A stretch of DNA of 64,000 nucleotides from positions 1 to 64,000 of the forward strand of contig QAKH01000092.1 of assembly GCA_003343885.1 (NCBI GenBank). Reading direction: 5' to 3'. This DNA comes from Clostridiales bacterium (GTDB taxonomy: Bacteria > Bacillota > Clostridia > Oscillospirales > CAG-382). The first letter of the stretch is position 1, and each line of letters opens with the position of its first letter. Made by a program: the position numbers and the translations under genes. The notes below the pieces were generated by a model. It saw nothing but the letters and a program-made list of their open reading frames with translations. It was not told the origin of the DNA and made no database searches. Positions 25,246-35,200 of this stretch are shown in pieces.

Positions 25246-28107
25246 TTACTTTCCGTGGTTCATCTTCAATTCCATATACTCTTGATGGGTTATGAGCACT
25301 TTTCTCGGCTTTGAGCCCTCAAACGGTCCGACTATGCCGAGCTTTTCGAGCTTATCCACAATTCTTGAAGCCCTTGAATATCCGAGCGACAGCTTTCTCT
25401 GAAGAAGCGATGTGGAAATCATGTTGGCGTTTACGGCAACTTCTATTGCCGGGAATATTGCCTCATCCGAATCAAGAATGGAGTCTCTGTCATCAACATC
25501 GTAATCGTCACCGTCGGAAGAATCACCGCGTCCTTTTTTCTTCTCTCCGCAGCGTTCCGCTTCTCTTTCTATGCTGCTTATGATATCGCCGTCATACTCT
25601 GCCTCGTTTCCGCTCTTAAGGAAATCGATTATCTTTTCTATCTCTGAGTCGGTTACAAATGAGCCCTGTACACGTATGGGTTTCATGCTTCCGACCGGTG
25701 CGTACAGCATATCGCCTCTTCCTAAAAGCTTTTCCGCTCCGGCAACGTCGATAATTGTTCTTGAGTCTACCTGCGAAGCAACTGTACATGCTATTCTCGA
25801 CGGAACGTTAGCTTTGATAAGTCCCGTGATTACGTCGACAGACGGACGCTGGGTACCGATAACAAGGTGCATTCCTGCGGCACGGGCTTTTTGAGCAATA
25901 CGGCATATTGAGTTTTCAACGCTGTCACGTGCAGTCATCATAAGATCAGCAAGCTCGTCGATTATTATGACAATTTTGGGCATGTGTTCCTTTTCCGGAT
26001 CATTCTCGGTAACTTTATTGTATGAGTCAATATCACGCACGCCAACCTCTTCGATTAACTGGAAGCGGCGTTCCATTTCATTTACCGCCCACGCAAGCGA
26101 GCCTGCGGCTTTTTTCGGATCGCTTACTACCGGAACCAAAAGGTGCGGCATTCCGTTATACACGCCGAACTCAACTTTTTTCGGGTCTATCAGCAAAAGC
26201 TTGCATTCGTCCGGTCTCGCCTTATAAAGAAGGCTGACAATAAAGCTGTTTATACAAACGGATTTTCCCATACCGGTAGCGCCGGCTATGAGCAGGTGCG
26301 GCATTTTTGCAATATCCATATAAACCGGACTTCCGGCGACGTCCATACCCAGGCATACCGAAAGCCTGCTCTTAAGCTGGGTAAACTTCGGGTTTTCAAT
26401 AAGACCGCGTATATATACCGTTGAAACCGTTTTGTTCGGTATTTCTATGCCCACCGCCTGTTTGCCGGGGATTGGAGCCTCGATACGTACTCCGGCTGCG
26501 GCAAGATGGAGAGCGATGTCGTCCGACAGATTCTGTATGGATTTTACTCTTACTCCTATTTCGGGCTGAAGCTCATAGCGAGTGACGGTAGGACCGCAGC
26601 AGATATTTGTAATCTTAGTCTTGACGCCGAAATTTGAGAGCGTTTCAACAAGCTTTACCGAGGTGTTTTTTATCTCATCGGTTACAGTAAAGGTAGCCGG
26701 ATTCGGATCTTTCTGCAAAAACTCAATATCCGGAAATTTGTAAAGTTCGGCAGTGCTTGGCTTAGGCTGAACTTTTACGTTTTCTTTTTCGGCTTCCGGC
26801 AGTGATCCGGCATCTATCTGTGATCCGGCGGCTTGAGTCGGCACGCCGGCGCCTGAGCCAGTAAGGACATCAGAGGTGTTTGCCTCAACTCCCGCCGCTG
26901 CGATTACAGCGTCCTCTGTAAATATTTCCGCAAGATTTATCTCTCTTTGTTCGTCGTCTTCATCCTCGCTTTCCGATTTAAAGAAGTGTACCGACGAATT
27001 TTTTATGCTGTCATAAGTTTCCCTGTCAGGCGCTATTTTAGCTTCACTGCTTATGTTGCTGTCAGAACTCCCTTCAGTGGTCTCGACTGACTGCGGTGCA
27101 AATTCTCCTAATCCTTCGGAATTTGCGGAAGCAGAAAGCTCGCTTGTCGCAAGCCTTACAGATTCAGCTGAAATTTCAAGATCAGGCATTTCCTTGTTCT
27201 CGTTAGTTCCGTTTTCATTTGTGTTTTCGGGTGTATCAGCGCTTTCCTCTCCGTTGCCGAACAGAAAAGCTTTTTTCTTTTTGCCTGTTGGTTTACTGCC
27301 GGAAGAGGTCGAGTCTGTAAAATCTTCTGTGTTGTTGTCAGCAGCAGTATTTGCTTCTTTTTGTCTTTCAGCATATTCCGCATTCTTTTTTTCCTGAAGA
27401 CTGCGTCTTATTCTCTCTTTGTGCTTGATACGTGCGTTGTACATCATTTCCTTGGTTTTATCCCGAATGAAAGACAGCATGTCAATTGGGGTGATATTAA
27501 CGACCGCAAAGGCAAGAATGATCAGCAAACCTACGCATATTATCCACGCCCCAAAGCCTGTTATCATATCGAGAAAGTTTGCGATAACACCGCCGACGGC
27601 TCCGCCGCCCTTATAGTGCACGCCCTTTGAAAACATGCTTTCTTTTCCGAAAATGAGGTTAAATCCACCGTAAAGCTTGCTGTCTATGTTTAAAAAAACG
27701 AGTTGGCAAAACGTTGAAACTGTTACCACAAATCCTATGTTTATAAACAGTTTTGAGTACAAACGGGAATGTCTCGCGTCACTTTTCCACAAAAAAGCTT
27801 CTGCCATAAGACAAATTGGTATGAATATAGCTCCCACAGAAAACAAGCCGCACAGAAAATAGGATAGGTATCCCAAAAAGCTCATTTTGTCGGGGATTAT
27901 AAAGCACACGAGCAAAAAAGCCCCTGCGAGGAATAATATATATGGCATTAGCTTATATGAAACAGTATTTTCAGGGTTTCTCCCTCTTTTTAAAGTCTTT
28001 ATTTCCTCTTTAAGTCTCTCATTTTCCTGCTTTTGCCGAGTTACCTTTTCACTGTTTGAGTTCTTTTTCTTTGCCTGTTGTGAAGAGACATTTTTTTTGG
28101 ACTGCAT
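25246..28107 (-). CDS. ftsK: DNA translocase FtsK/SpoIIIE
   Basis: 953 residues. A coiled-coil-like charged N-terminus (~1-45) is followed by four membrane segments (~50-215) and a long acidic linker rich in Ser, Glu and Thr (~240-460). The RecA-like motor has Walker A GATGMGKS (~residue 608) and Walker B LLLIDPKKVEFGVY. A C-terminal gamma winged helix (LLQRKLSLGYSRASRIVDKLE) recognises polar sequences. It pumps chromosomal DNA across the division or sporulation septum. FtsK and SpoIIIE cannot be told apart here. It precedes a terminator and stands downstream of comF and lexA on the same strand. Confidence 0.95.
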   Translation of the reverse strand: MQSKKNVSSQQAKKKNSNSEKVTRQKQENERLKEEIKTLKRGRNPENTVSYKLMPYILFLAGAFLLVCFIIPDKMSFLGYLSYFLCGLFSVGAIFIPICLMAEAFLWKSDARHSRLYSKLFINIGFVVTVSTFCQLVFLNIDSKLYGGFNLIFGKESMFSKGVHYKGGGAVGGVIANFLDMITGFGAWIICVGLLIILAFAVVNITPIDMLSFIRDKTKEMMYNARIKHKERIRRSLQEKKNAEYAERQKEANTAADNNTEDFTDSTSSGSKPTGKKKKAFLFGNGEESADTPENTNENGTNENKEMPDLEISAESVRLATSELSASANSEGLGEFAPQSVETTEGSSDSNISSEAKIAPDRETYDSIKNSSVHFFKSESEDEDDEQREINLAEIFTEDAVIAAAGVEANTSDVLTGSGAGVPTQAAGSQIDAGSLPEAEKENVKVQPKPSTAELYKFPDIEFLQKDPNPATFTVTDEIKNTSVKLVETLSNFGVKTKITNICCGPTVTRYELQPEIGVRVKSIQNLSDDIALHLAAAGVRIEAPIPGKQAVGIEIPNKTVSTVYIRGLIENPKFTQLKSRLSVCLGMDVAGSPVYMDIAKMPHLLIAGATGMGKSVCINSFIVSLLYKARPDECKLLLIDPKKVEFGVYNGMPHLLVPVVSDPKKAAGSLAWAVNEMERRFQLIEEVGVRDIDSYNKVTENDPEKEHMPKIVIIIDELADLMMTARDSVENSICRIAQKARAAGMHLVIGTQRPSVDVITGLIKANVPSRIACTVASQVDSRTIIDVAGAEKLLGRGDMLYAPVGSMKPIRVQGSFVTDSEIEKIIDFLKSGNEAEYDGDIISSIEREAERCGEKKKGRGDSSDGDDYDVDDRDSILDSDEAIFPAIEVAVNANMISTSLLQRKLSLGYSRASRIVDKLEKLGIVGPFEGSKPRKVLITHQEYMELKMNHGK

Positions 28108-28181
28108 ATTTCCATTCCTTTACTTGCTGTATTAATGCGTATCTTTATCTATCTTTACTTTTTACTTACCTGTCATTCATT

Positions 28182-28904
28182 TCATTCTTTGTACCGAATC
28201 ACGCTTCTCGGCGTGCAGGATAAAAATAATCCGTATATTTTTGCATGCGGAAAAGCTGCGGCGATAACGGCGAATGCCTCAGAGGCACTGCTACCGGTTG
28301 TAAGCACGTCGTCCACAATAATTATGTTTTCAGCGCTTCCCGCAAGCTTTGTTCGAATAGCCTTAATACGGAATTTTCCCCTTATGTTTTCTGCCCGTTC
28401 GCTTGCCGAAAGCTTTTTCTGCTCTCCGGAAAAGGGACGCCTTGCAACAATGTTTGCATACACGGCATTATCCGACATTTTTGACAAGCATTCTGCAAGC
28501 AGGCGGCCTTGGTCGAAACCATGGGTGCGAAGTCCTTGTGAGCTTCTGGGGACATTGACGTACATAATTTTTCCCTTAACGCCCAAACTTGCCTGCGCTT
28601 TTAACATTCTGCGTGCGGAGTACATGAAAAGCTTTTTGTCATACTTTTTCTTGAGTATGCTAACAAGCTTTTTTACAATATCATATTCATATGTAAACGC
28701 TGCAGCGCATTTGATAAGTTTTCCGTCCCTTCCCATTACGGTAAAAACAGGGATTGAACGCTCCGCAACATCAAGTGCAGCGTCACATGCCGGGCAAACG
28801 TTCTCGGCGTCAGCTCTTTCACGGCAAATCGCACATTTTCCCGAAAGGAGTTTATCACGAATAAATTTCCCGATTGAAAACGACGGAAAGTTTCGCTCAG
28901 ACAT
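28182..28904 (-). CDS. ComF-family phosphoribosyltransferase-like protein
   Basis: 240 residues. An N-terminal zinc finger has CAICRERADAENVCPACD, then a phosphoribosyltransferase fold with VPRSSQGLRTHGFDQG and the PRPP loop IIIVDDVLTTGSSASEA. ComF acts in the cytosolic step of natural transformation in competent species and may serve DNA repair elsewhere. Its start overlaps the last 8 bases of lexA (28897-28904), so it belongs to the lexA transcript and is likely SOS-controlled. A recombination/repair role is inference. Confidence 0.9.
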   Translation of the reverse strand: MSERNFPSFSIGKFIRDKLLSGKCAICRERADAENVCPACDAALDVAERSIPVFTVMGRDGKLIKCAAAFTYEYDIVKKLVSILKKKYDKKLFMYSARRMLKAQASLGVKGKIMYVNVPRSSQGLRTHGFDQGRLLAECLSKMSDNAVYANIVARRPFSGEQKKLSASERAENIRGKFRIKAIRTKLAGSAENIIIVDDVLTTGSSASEAFAVIAAAFPHAKIYGLFLSCTPRSVIRYKE

Positions 28905-29505
28905 ACTGCCTGATAAGCGCTACGACTTTTCCGAGCACTGCAACCTCATCCGTGTAAATCGGCTGCATTGTCTTGTTTTCCGGCTGAAGCCGGTACCTGC
29001 CGTCCTCTTTGAAAAAGCGTTTGACAGTTGCTTCATCGTCTATCATCGCAACGACTATTTCTCCGTTTTCCGCATAGCTTCTCTGTTCAACTATTACGCA
29101 GTCGCCGTCAAGAATGCCGACGTCTATCATACTTTCTCCCTTAACACGCAGACCGAAAAGCTTGGACTCATCATAGGTGCGGTTTGTGGAGTAAATGATA
29201 TATTCTTCAAGGTTTTCGGTCGCGAGAATAGGCGCTCCCGCCGCTACCTGTCCGAGCACGGGCACGCGGTATTTTCCGGTTTCTGCCGGCTCTTCCTCCG
29301 CCTTGCGTATTGCTCTGCTTTTGCCGGCAAGTTTTTTAATGTACCCTTTGTCTGCAAGTCTTTCGACGTACATATGAGCCGTTGATGTAGATTTGATTCC
29401 GAGTGCGGCGCATATCTCTCTTACCGCAGGCGGATATCCCTGCTCATCTATGGTTTTGTTTATAAAATCCAACACTCTCTGCTCTTTGGGCTTCAATTTA
29501 TCCAT
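28897..29505 (-). CDS. lexA: LexA repressor
   Basis: 202 residues, full length. An N-terminal winged helix-turn-helix (EQRVLDFINKTIDEQGYPPAVREICAALG) is followed by a self-cleavage site in GQVAAGAP (Ala-Gly near residue 87), the catalytic Ser in KGESMIDVG (~125) and Lys in EATVKRFF (~161). It represses SOS genes until RecA filaments trigger cleavage. A near-consensus operator overlaps its own promoter (29551-29588), so it is autoregulated. Downstream comF overlaps it. Confidence 0.95.
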   Translation of the reverse strand: MDKLKPKEQRVLDFINKTIDEQGYPPAVREICAALGIKSTSTAHMYVERLADKGYIKKLAGKSRAIRKAEEEPAETGKYRVPVLGQVAAGAPILATENLEEYIIYSTNRTYDESKLFGLRVKGESMIDVGILDGDCVIVEQRSYAENGEIVVAMIDDEATVKRFFKEDGRYRLQPENKTMQPIYTDEVAVLGKVVALIRQYV

Positions 29506-29550
29506 ATCAAACTTCTCCTTTCGGATTATGGTACACCCATTATTTATTCA

Positions 29551-29588
29551 ATTATACTACATTTTCTCAGAAAAGCAAACATAAGTTC
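29551..29588 (-). promoter_or_regulatory. lexA promoter with SOS box
   Basis: On the minus strand TATAAT lies at 29556-29551 with TTGCTT 16 bp upstream (29578-29573). AAACATAAGTTC at 29577-29588 (plus strand) differs by one base from the Gram-positive SOS palindrome GAAC-N4-GTTC and abuts the -35 element, as expected for autorepression. Confidence 0.65.
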
Positions 29589-29732
29589 TCTTTTTAACAA
29601 TAAAAACTCGACTTTTTTACAGTTTGTTCATCTTATAAGCGAAAGAAATTGCCAATATTAGGATTCCGATTGCTGAGATGAAAATCGAAGAGGAGATGCA
29701 ACAAATCAAAAGAGCAGGACTAAAGAATCGAT

Positions 29733-29966
29733 TCAAAGACGAAATATTTCGTCAAAGTCGGTTTTCAGTATCTCCTTGATAAGTATAATTTCATCCGGAT
29801 ATAAATGCCTTTGACCTACTTCAATTTTTGCTAAAGCGCTTCTTGTAATATCACAGCCGCATAATTGCAATTTTGCTGACAGTGTTTCCTGAGTCATACC
29901 GACGCTTTCCCGAATATTCCTAATATTGGCTCCAATCTTTTTTCTGTTTCTTTGTTCATTTTTCAC
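29733..29966 (-). CDS. XRE-family helix-turn-helix protein
   Basis: 77 residues, little more than one HTH_3 domain: IGANIRNIRESVGMTQETLSAKLQL ... ITRSALAKIEVGQRHLYPDEIILI. It probably binds DNA as a small regulator. The start is taken as GTG at 29966, for which the ribosome site is weak because AAGGTG overlaps the start codon. It stands alone, 228 bp upstream of lexA on the same strand. Between the two (29589-29732) I saw no accepted gene, only a short plus-strand open stretch. Confidence 0.7.
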   Translation of the reverse strand: MKNEQRNRKKIGANIRNIRESVGMTQETLSAKLQLCGCDITRSALAKIEVGQRHLYPDEIILIKEILKTDFDEIFRL

Positions 29967-30118
29967 CTTAAACCAAACTCATGTTAAAAGACGGTCATGT
30001 TTAAATTAAAATGCTGAAATGTTGTAAACAAAGCTGGCAATATATGCGGTCTTCTTTTTTTGTTTAATTGTTAAATGCGGTTGACAGGAATTAAAAGCAA
30101 GAATAAAAAATAAAACAA

Positions 30119-30147
30119 TTGACATTTAGGTTAAAAAACAATATAAT
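30119..30147 (+). promoter_or_regulatory. Consensus sigma-A promoter of the TtcA-like gene
   Basis: TTGACA (30119-30124), 17 bp, TATAAT (30142-30147): perfect in both boxes and spacing. Confidence 0.9.
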
Positions 30148-30209
30148 TTAGGCGTAAAGTTAGTCGTAAAGATAAAGACTTTTTGTTATTGAGGAGCAAA
30201 ACTTATTTT

Positions 30210-30974
30210 ATGCCATATACATTTAACATCAGGCGTATACTCAGTTATGCCCGCAGAGCAGTTGACGATTACGGAATGATAAACGAGGGCGACCGGGTCG
30301 CAGTAGGCGTTTCAGGCGGAAAAGATTCGCTTGCGCTTCTTTGTTCTCTTGCAAATCTGAAGAAATTCTATCCGGTGCAATTTGAAATCGAAGCGATAAC
30401 TCTTGACCCCGGATTTTACCTTGCAGGAATGGGAAATGCCGAGGATATACGGAATGACTATGAGAAAATAGCAGAACTGTGCCGGCAGCTGAATGTAAAT
30501 TTTACTCTCGTTGATACTGAAATCGCAAAAATCATTTTTGACGTGAGAAAAGAAAAGAATCCGTGCTCACTGTGCGCAAGAATGCGCCGAGGCGCCCTTC
30601 ATGACACCGCAAAAAGCCTTGGCTGTAATAAAATAGCATTAGGACATCATTTTGACGACGCAGTCGAAACGTTTATGATGAACCTTTTCAACGAGGGCAG
30701 GGTAGGGTGCTTTTCTCCGGTGACTTATCTTGACAGAAAGGATATAACCCTCATCAGACCGCTGGTGTACGTTCCTGAAAAAGATATAAGATACTTTGTA
30801 AACCACTCGGATCTACCTGTTTCACACAGTCCCTGTCCTATGGACAAGACCTCCGACAGAGAGAAGTTTAAGCAAATGTTAAGTTCTCTGGAGAAAGATA
30901 ATAAGGGCTTAAAGCATAGGATTTTCGGAGCTATGCAAAGAGCGGGAATTGACGGGTGGAAACCGGAAAATTAA
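30210..30974 (+). CDS. TtcA-like tRNA 2-thiolation ATPase (PP-loop)
   Basis: 254 residues from ATG 30210; GAGGAG lies 13 bases upstream, and an in-frame TTG at 30183 is a poorer choice. The PP-loop is GVSGGKDSLALL (~residue 39). CSLCARMRRG supplies the CxxC that in TtcA binds a 4Fe-4S cluster, and GHHFDDAVETFMMNLF is the second family signature. TtcA makes 2-thiocytidine at tRNA position 32; relatives thiolate other sites. A third conserved Cys is in SHSPCPMD. It is transcribed alone from a strong promoter. Which tRNA base is modified is not certain. Confidence 0.85.
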   Translation: MPYTFNIRRILSYARRAVDDYGMINEGDRVAVGVSGGKDSLALLCSLANLKKFYPVQFEIEAITLDPGFYLAGMGNAEDIRNDYEKIAELCRQLNVNFTLVDTEIAKIIFDVRKEKNPCSLCARMRRGALHDTAKSLGCNKIALGHHFDDAVETFMMNLFNEGRVGCFSPVTYLDRKDITLIRPLVYVPEKDIRYFVNHSDLPVSHSPCPMDKTSDREKFKQMLSSLEKDNKGLKHRIFGAMQRAGIDGWKPEN

Positions 30975-31064
30975 TAATATAAAATCTAATATTGTAACAA
31001 TAAAATTTTAATTTATAAAAAGCATAATAGAAAAAACGATTATGTAAAAAAGGAGAAGAGAATT

Positions 31065-31823
31065 ATGCAAGTAAAGGTAATGACATTCAATATCCGTTAT
31101 GATACACTTGATGACGGTATTAACTGTTTTGAGGGAAGAAAAAAACTCATAAAGGAATTTTTTGCCCAAAATAAGCCGGATGTTATCGGATTTCAAGAGG
31201 TTTTGCCTCACGTCAAGCAGTGGCTTCAGCAGCAGCTTTCTGATTACGTGGTTTTAGGAACGGGACGTAACGCTGACTATACCGGCGAGGGCGTGACTAT
31301 TGCTTACAGAAAAGACAGGTTTGATCTTGCCGGCTTTGAACAGTTTTGGCTATCGAATACTCCCAACGTACCGGGTTCACGTTTTCCGCTCGATCAGAGC
31401 CCTTGTCCGCGTATCACCTCAGCGGCAACGCTGGTTTGTAAAACAGACGGAAAAACGTTTGCTTTCATAAATACACACCTTGATCATTACGGCGAATTTG
31501 CTAAAGTATGCGGAGCTACGGTGCTTATGAATCGTATCGCTTCTCTGCGTAAGCACGGCTTTGTGCTTACCGGCGACTTTAACGCTTTTCCCGGCGACAA
31601 CGCCATACGCCAGATAAAATCCGTGCGCGGAGTGCATGACCTTACTGCGGCGATTAAAGAAAGTACGTTTCACGGATACGGAACTGTAAAAAAGATTTGC
31701 AAGATCGACTATATTTTTTCCGACCGCCCGGCTGTCAAAGATACCCTCGTTTTACACAAGGACAGTTCAAACGGAATATTCTTGTCCGACCACTATCCTG
31801 TATCGGTTGACGTAAATATTTGA
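31065..31823 (+). CDS. Endonuclease/exonuclease/phosphatase-family hydrolase
   Basis: 252 residues, without a signal peptide. All core EEP motifs are present: TFNIRYD near the start, GFQEVLPH (metal-binding Glu), THLDHYGEFAK, GDFNAFPGD and SDHYPVSVDV (catalytic Asp-His). Bacterial members of this shape cleave phosphodiesters or sugar phosphates; the substrate is unknown. AAGGAGAAGAG precedes the ATG. It lies 90 bp after the TtcA-like gene and could be co-transcribed. Confidence 0.85.
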   Translation: MQVKVMTFNIRYDTLDDGINCFEGRKKLIKEFFAQNKPDVIGFQEVLPHVKQWLQQQLSDYVVLGTGRNADYTGEGVTIAYRKDRFDLAGFEQFWLSNTPNVPGSRFPLDQSPCPRITSAATLVCKTDGKTFAFINTHLDHYGEFAKVCGATVLMNRIASLRKHGFVLTGDFNAFPGDNAIRQIKSVRGVHDLTAAIKESTFHGYGTVKKICKIDYIFSDRPAVKDTLVLHKDSSNGIFLSDHYPVSVDVNI

Positions 31824-31913
31824 TTTCTTCTGAAATGCGTCTTAATACTGCACATAGTTCCCGTATTTTTACATATAATACTTATACACCAAAAAAATAA
31901 GGGAGGGGTCCGC

Positions 31914-32102
31914 GTGCAGGGTTTTGATAAAAATGTACACAAGGAAACTGTTGAAAGATATTGTCATATTATCGGCGCTAACGCAACAATCAGCCGTTTT
32001 ACCGAAAACGGCAAAACTGTTGTTGAATGCATGAATTTGCATAACTGTGAGAAAAACGGCGGCTGTAGGAACAGTAAATATGCAGAAATAGAGCAGAAAT
32101 AA
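31914..32102 (+). CDS. Small cysteine-containing protein of unknown function
   Basis: 62 residues beginning at GTG 31914, ten bases after a very strong GGGAGGGG ribosome site. The sequence HIIGANATISRFTENGKTVVECMNLHNCEKNGGC has three cysteines and a histidine near one another, so metal binding is conceivable. A TATAAT stands at 31874-31879 but no good -35 box. I do not recognise the family. The strong translation signal is the main reason to accept it. Confidence 0.6.
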   Translation: MQGFDKNVHKETVERYCHIIGANATISRFTENGKTVVECMNLHNCEKNGGCRNSKYAEIEQK

Positions 32103-32297
32103 TGCCAACATAATCCAACTGTGCAAAACGCACAAAACGCTGAAAATTAAATGTGCAAAGTGCTAAAACTCCGTGCTTTTGTTAAATTTAACTTTACAAA
32201 AGAGCGGAGTTTTGATATTATAAGTTTATACCGATTTGTCCGGATGACTCTTTTTTGTCCGTGATATGTCGGAAAAAAACAAAAAGGAGAAGTTAAG

Positions 32298-35200
32298 ATG
32301 AAAAAAAACTTAATGGCAGTCATGTTGTTGGTAATAATGGCTGCGTTGACGATTTCGTTTATCTGCTTTGCGGCAGATGATGATGTCGTGGTCGATCTTA
32401 GCGGCGGCATGAGTTTCCGCGGCATGACGGCGACTCAGGACGGCGGAATCATCAACATGACGTCGATTACCGGATTTAACGAAAAGAAGGAAAGTCCAGC
32501 TATATTCTTTTCCGGTATAAGCGTTAATGCGGACGAATACCGCTATATCAAGATTGAGATGAAAACTGACATCGCCGGAGAGGACAAAGCGATGGCTCAC
32601 GGTTTTTATTTCAGCACTGAATCTGCGCCTACATTTTCTGAAGGAAAAAAAGTAAGCGTTGCTATTACACCTAAGACCGACGACTATGTTGAATACACAT
32701 TCGATATGGCTAAGAATTCGGAATGGTACGGTAAAGTAACCGGTATATTCTATTCTTTCGGTGGAGATGTTACGGGAAGTGCTTCAATTAGAAGCATAAA
32801 GTTTGTTAAAGGAGATCCCATAAAGAAAATAGTTCTCACTGATGAAGAAAAAATTACTGATATTCCCGCAGAGGAAAAAGTACCTGTGGTGTCAAAGTTC
32901 GAAAGAAACAGAGAATATAACGATAACTTTACAGATGTTACCGTTAATGACTGGTTCTATGATACAGTAGCTTCAGCGTATGAGTTTTCTCTTGTTAACG
33001 GCGACAGCGACACAACATATAATCCAAACGGTACTATGACTGTCGCAGAGGCAGTAACTCTTGCCGCAAGAATGCACAGCATTGAAAAAGGCGACGGAGA
33101 AGCCGAAAAGATTGCCACCATGAGCAGTGGTACATACTGGTACAGCAATTATGTTGACTATGCCGTGAAAGAAGGGTTCCTCAAGGAAGGTCAGTTTGCT
33201 GACTATGAAGCAGCAATCAAAAGACATGAAATGGTATCCCTTTTCGCGGCAGCTCTTCCTGAAACCTGCTTTGAGACGCTCAATTACGTAACTCATATTC
33301 CGGACGTTACGTCAGACGACGCTTACTTTGAGGATTTGCTTCTTTTCTATAACGCAGGAATTGTAATGGGCAACGATATATACGGTACCTTCAATCCTGA
33401 CTCAAATATTACAAGAAGTGAGGTTGCGGCGATCGTAGACAGAATTGCCGACATTTCTCACCGTCTCGACAAGGATTTGGCAGTAAGAGTAAACCCGGAG
33501 ACAGCTTTCTGGCTTGTTGAAGACTCAGGGTATACAACAAGAAATACCATCTCCGAAACTCTCCAGTCCGGCTGGGACTATGATATAAGAGGAGCTATGG
33601 TTAAGAACGACGACGAGCCTCCGTACAATCTTGCTGATATGAGCGACACAGAACCCGTAACTCTTACCCGTACACTCACCGTTCAGGACACAGGTGTTGT
33701 AACAACGGATATTACCGTTAAGTTCAATTTTGCAATCGACGGATGGTACATGGAAACAAACAGCTCCGCAGGACTTCCCGTTTATAAGATTTTCACCAAG
33801 AACGGCGAATTTTACGTTCTTGAAAACGGCGCAGAAGTATCAACAGGCGTAAAACCGCTTAACGACAAAGGCAATCGAATTGTTGTAGTGACCGATGTGG
33901 ACGCAGGAACTTATCAGGTAAGTATCGCTAACGCTGACGCCGGAACGTATTCGTTTGCTAACTCTGCCGCGGCGGACATAGCGCAATTCCGCACCGGCAC
34001 GACAGATGAGGCAGTTATGGATACTTCCGTATGGCCCTTGAAGATGTACTGCAACTACCTCGTAAACGAGTACATCGGCGAGAATGTAATCCCTTATACA
34101 TGGAAGGCAGAACAGGACGGAGACATGACCGTAACCGCAGAGAGTGGAGAATTTGTATTCAACGGCAACTCCGGCAAGGCAAGTTTGTCAAAGGATTTCA
34201 AAGCAACATCCGGAAAAATAGCCGCAGAGCTTATTATGCTTTATCCTGAGCTCGGCGACGGCGCTACCTTTGCTCTTACAAGCGGCGGAACACCGGTTGT
34301 TTCCTTTACAACTTCTGACGGCAAAATGTACGCTAACGGAAAAGAGCTCCGTGAGTATAACGGATACATGTGGTATATGGTACGCATAATCGCGGATACC
34401 GATAAGCAGACCGCTGAAATAAAAGTAAGCGGAAAGACCATTGAAGAAGCAGTTCCTTTCGCGGTTCAGGCTTCCTCAATCGACGGAATTCTCATATCTT
34501 CTGAAAACAACGCGGGCAAAACCCTGAGAATTGACGATATAAACGTTCAGAAGCTGCCCGTTTACGATAACTATCCTTCCGAACCCGAAGTTCCGGCAGG
34601 CGCAGACGACTACTATATCGGTATAAATGTCTGCAACCTTTGGAGAAACGGTTATCACTGGGGTTGGGATAACATTTCACCGTATGATGAAAATAAACCG
34701 GTACTCGGATGGTACGACGAAGGAATTCCGGAAGTAGCAGACTGGGAAATCAAGTTCATGGCTGAGCACGGCATCGACTTCCAGCTCATATGCTGGTATC
34801 ATTCCGGAGAATCTCCCATGAAATCCTTCTACGGCTCAACTCCTAAGGCGCTCTTCCAGGGCTTTATGAACGCTGAATACAGCGATGAGTACGGAAAGTT
34901 CGCTCTTCTTTGGGAAGCAGCTAACGGACAAAAACCTCAGAACTTGGATGACTTTAAATCAAGATTTGTGGACTTCTGGGTTGAGTATTTCTTTACTGAC
35001 CCGCGTTATATGGTAATTGACAATAAGCTTGTTATGTCAATCTTTGGTCCTGAGCACTTAAGAACTGCTTTTGGCTCAGCACAGGGCGTGAAGGAAGCGT
35101 TTGATTACCTCAGACAGAGAGTAAAAGAACTTGGTTACGACGATATAATCATTATGGCTTGCAGCGGTTCATCTGATGCCGGAACTCTTCAGGCTCTTGC

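Noticed and set aside
28135..29385. 416-codon plus-strand frame opposite comF and lexA
   Set aside because: Shadow of two certain genes on the other strand; residues are compositionally odd and no motif is present.
29640..29770. Short plus-strand open stretch (AEMKIEEEMQQIKRAG) between lexA and the XRE gene
   Set aside because: Coding-like in composition, but without start or ribosome site and partly opposite the XRE gene; too short to support even as a remnant.
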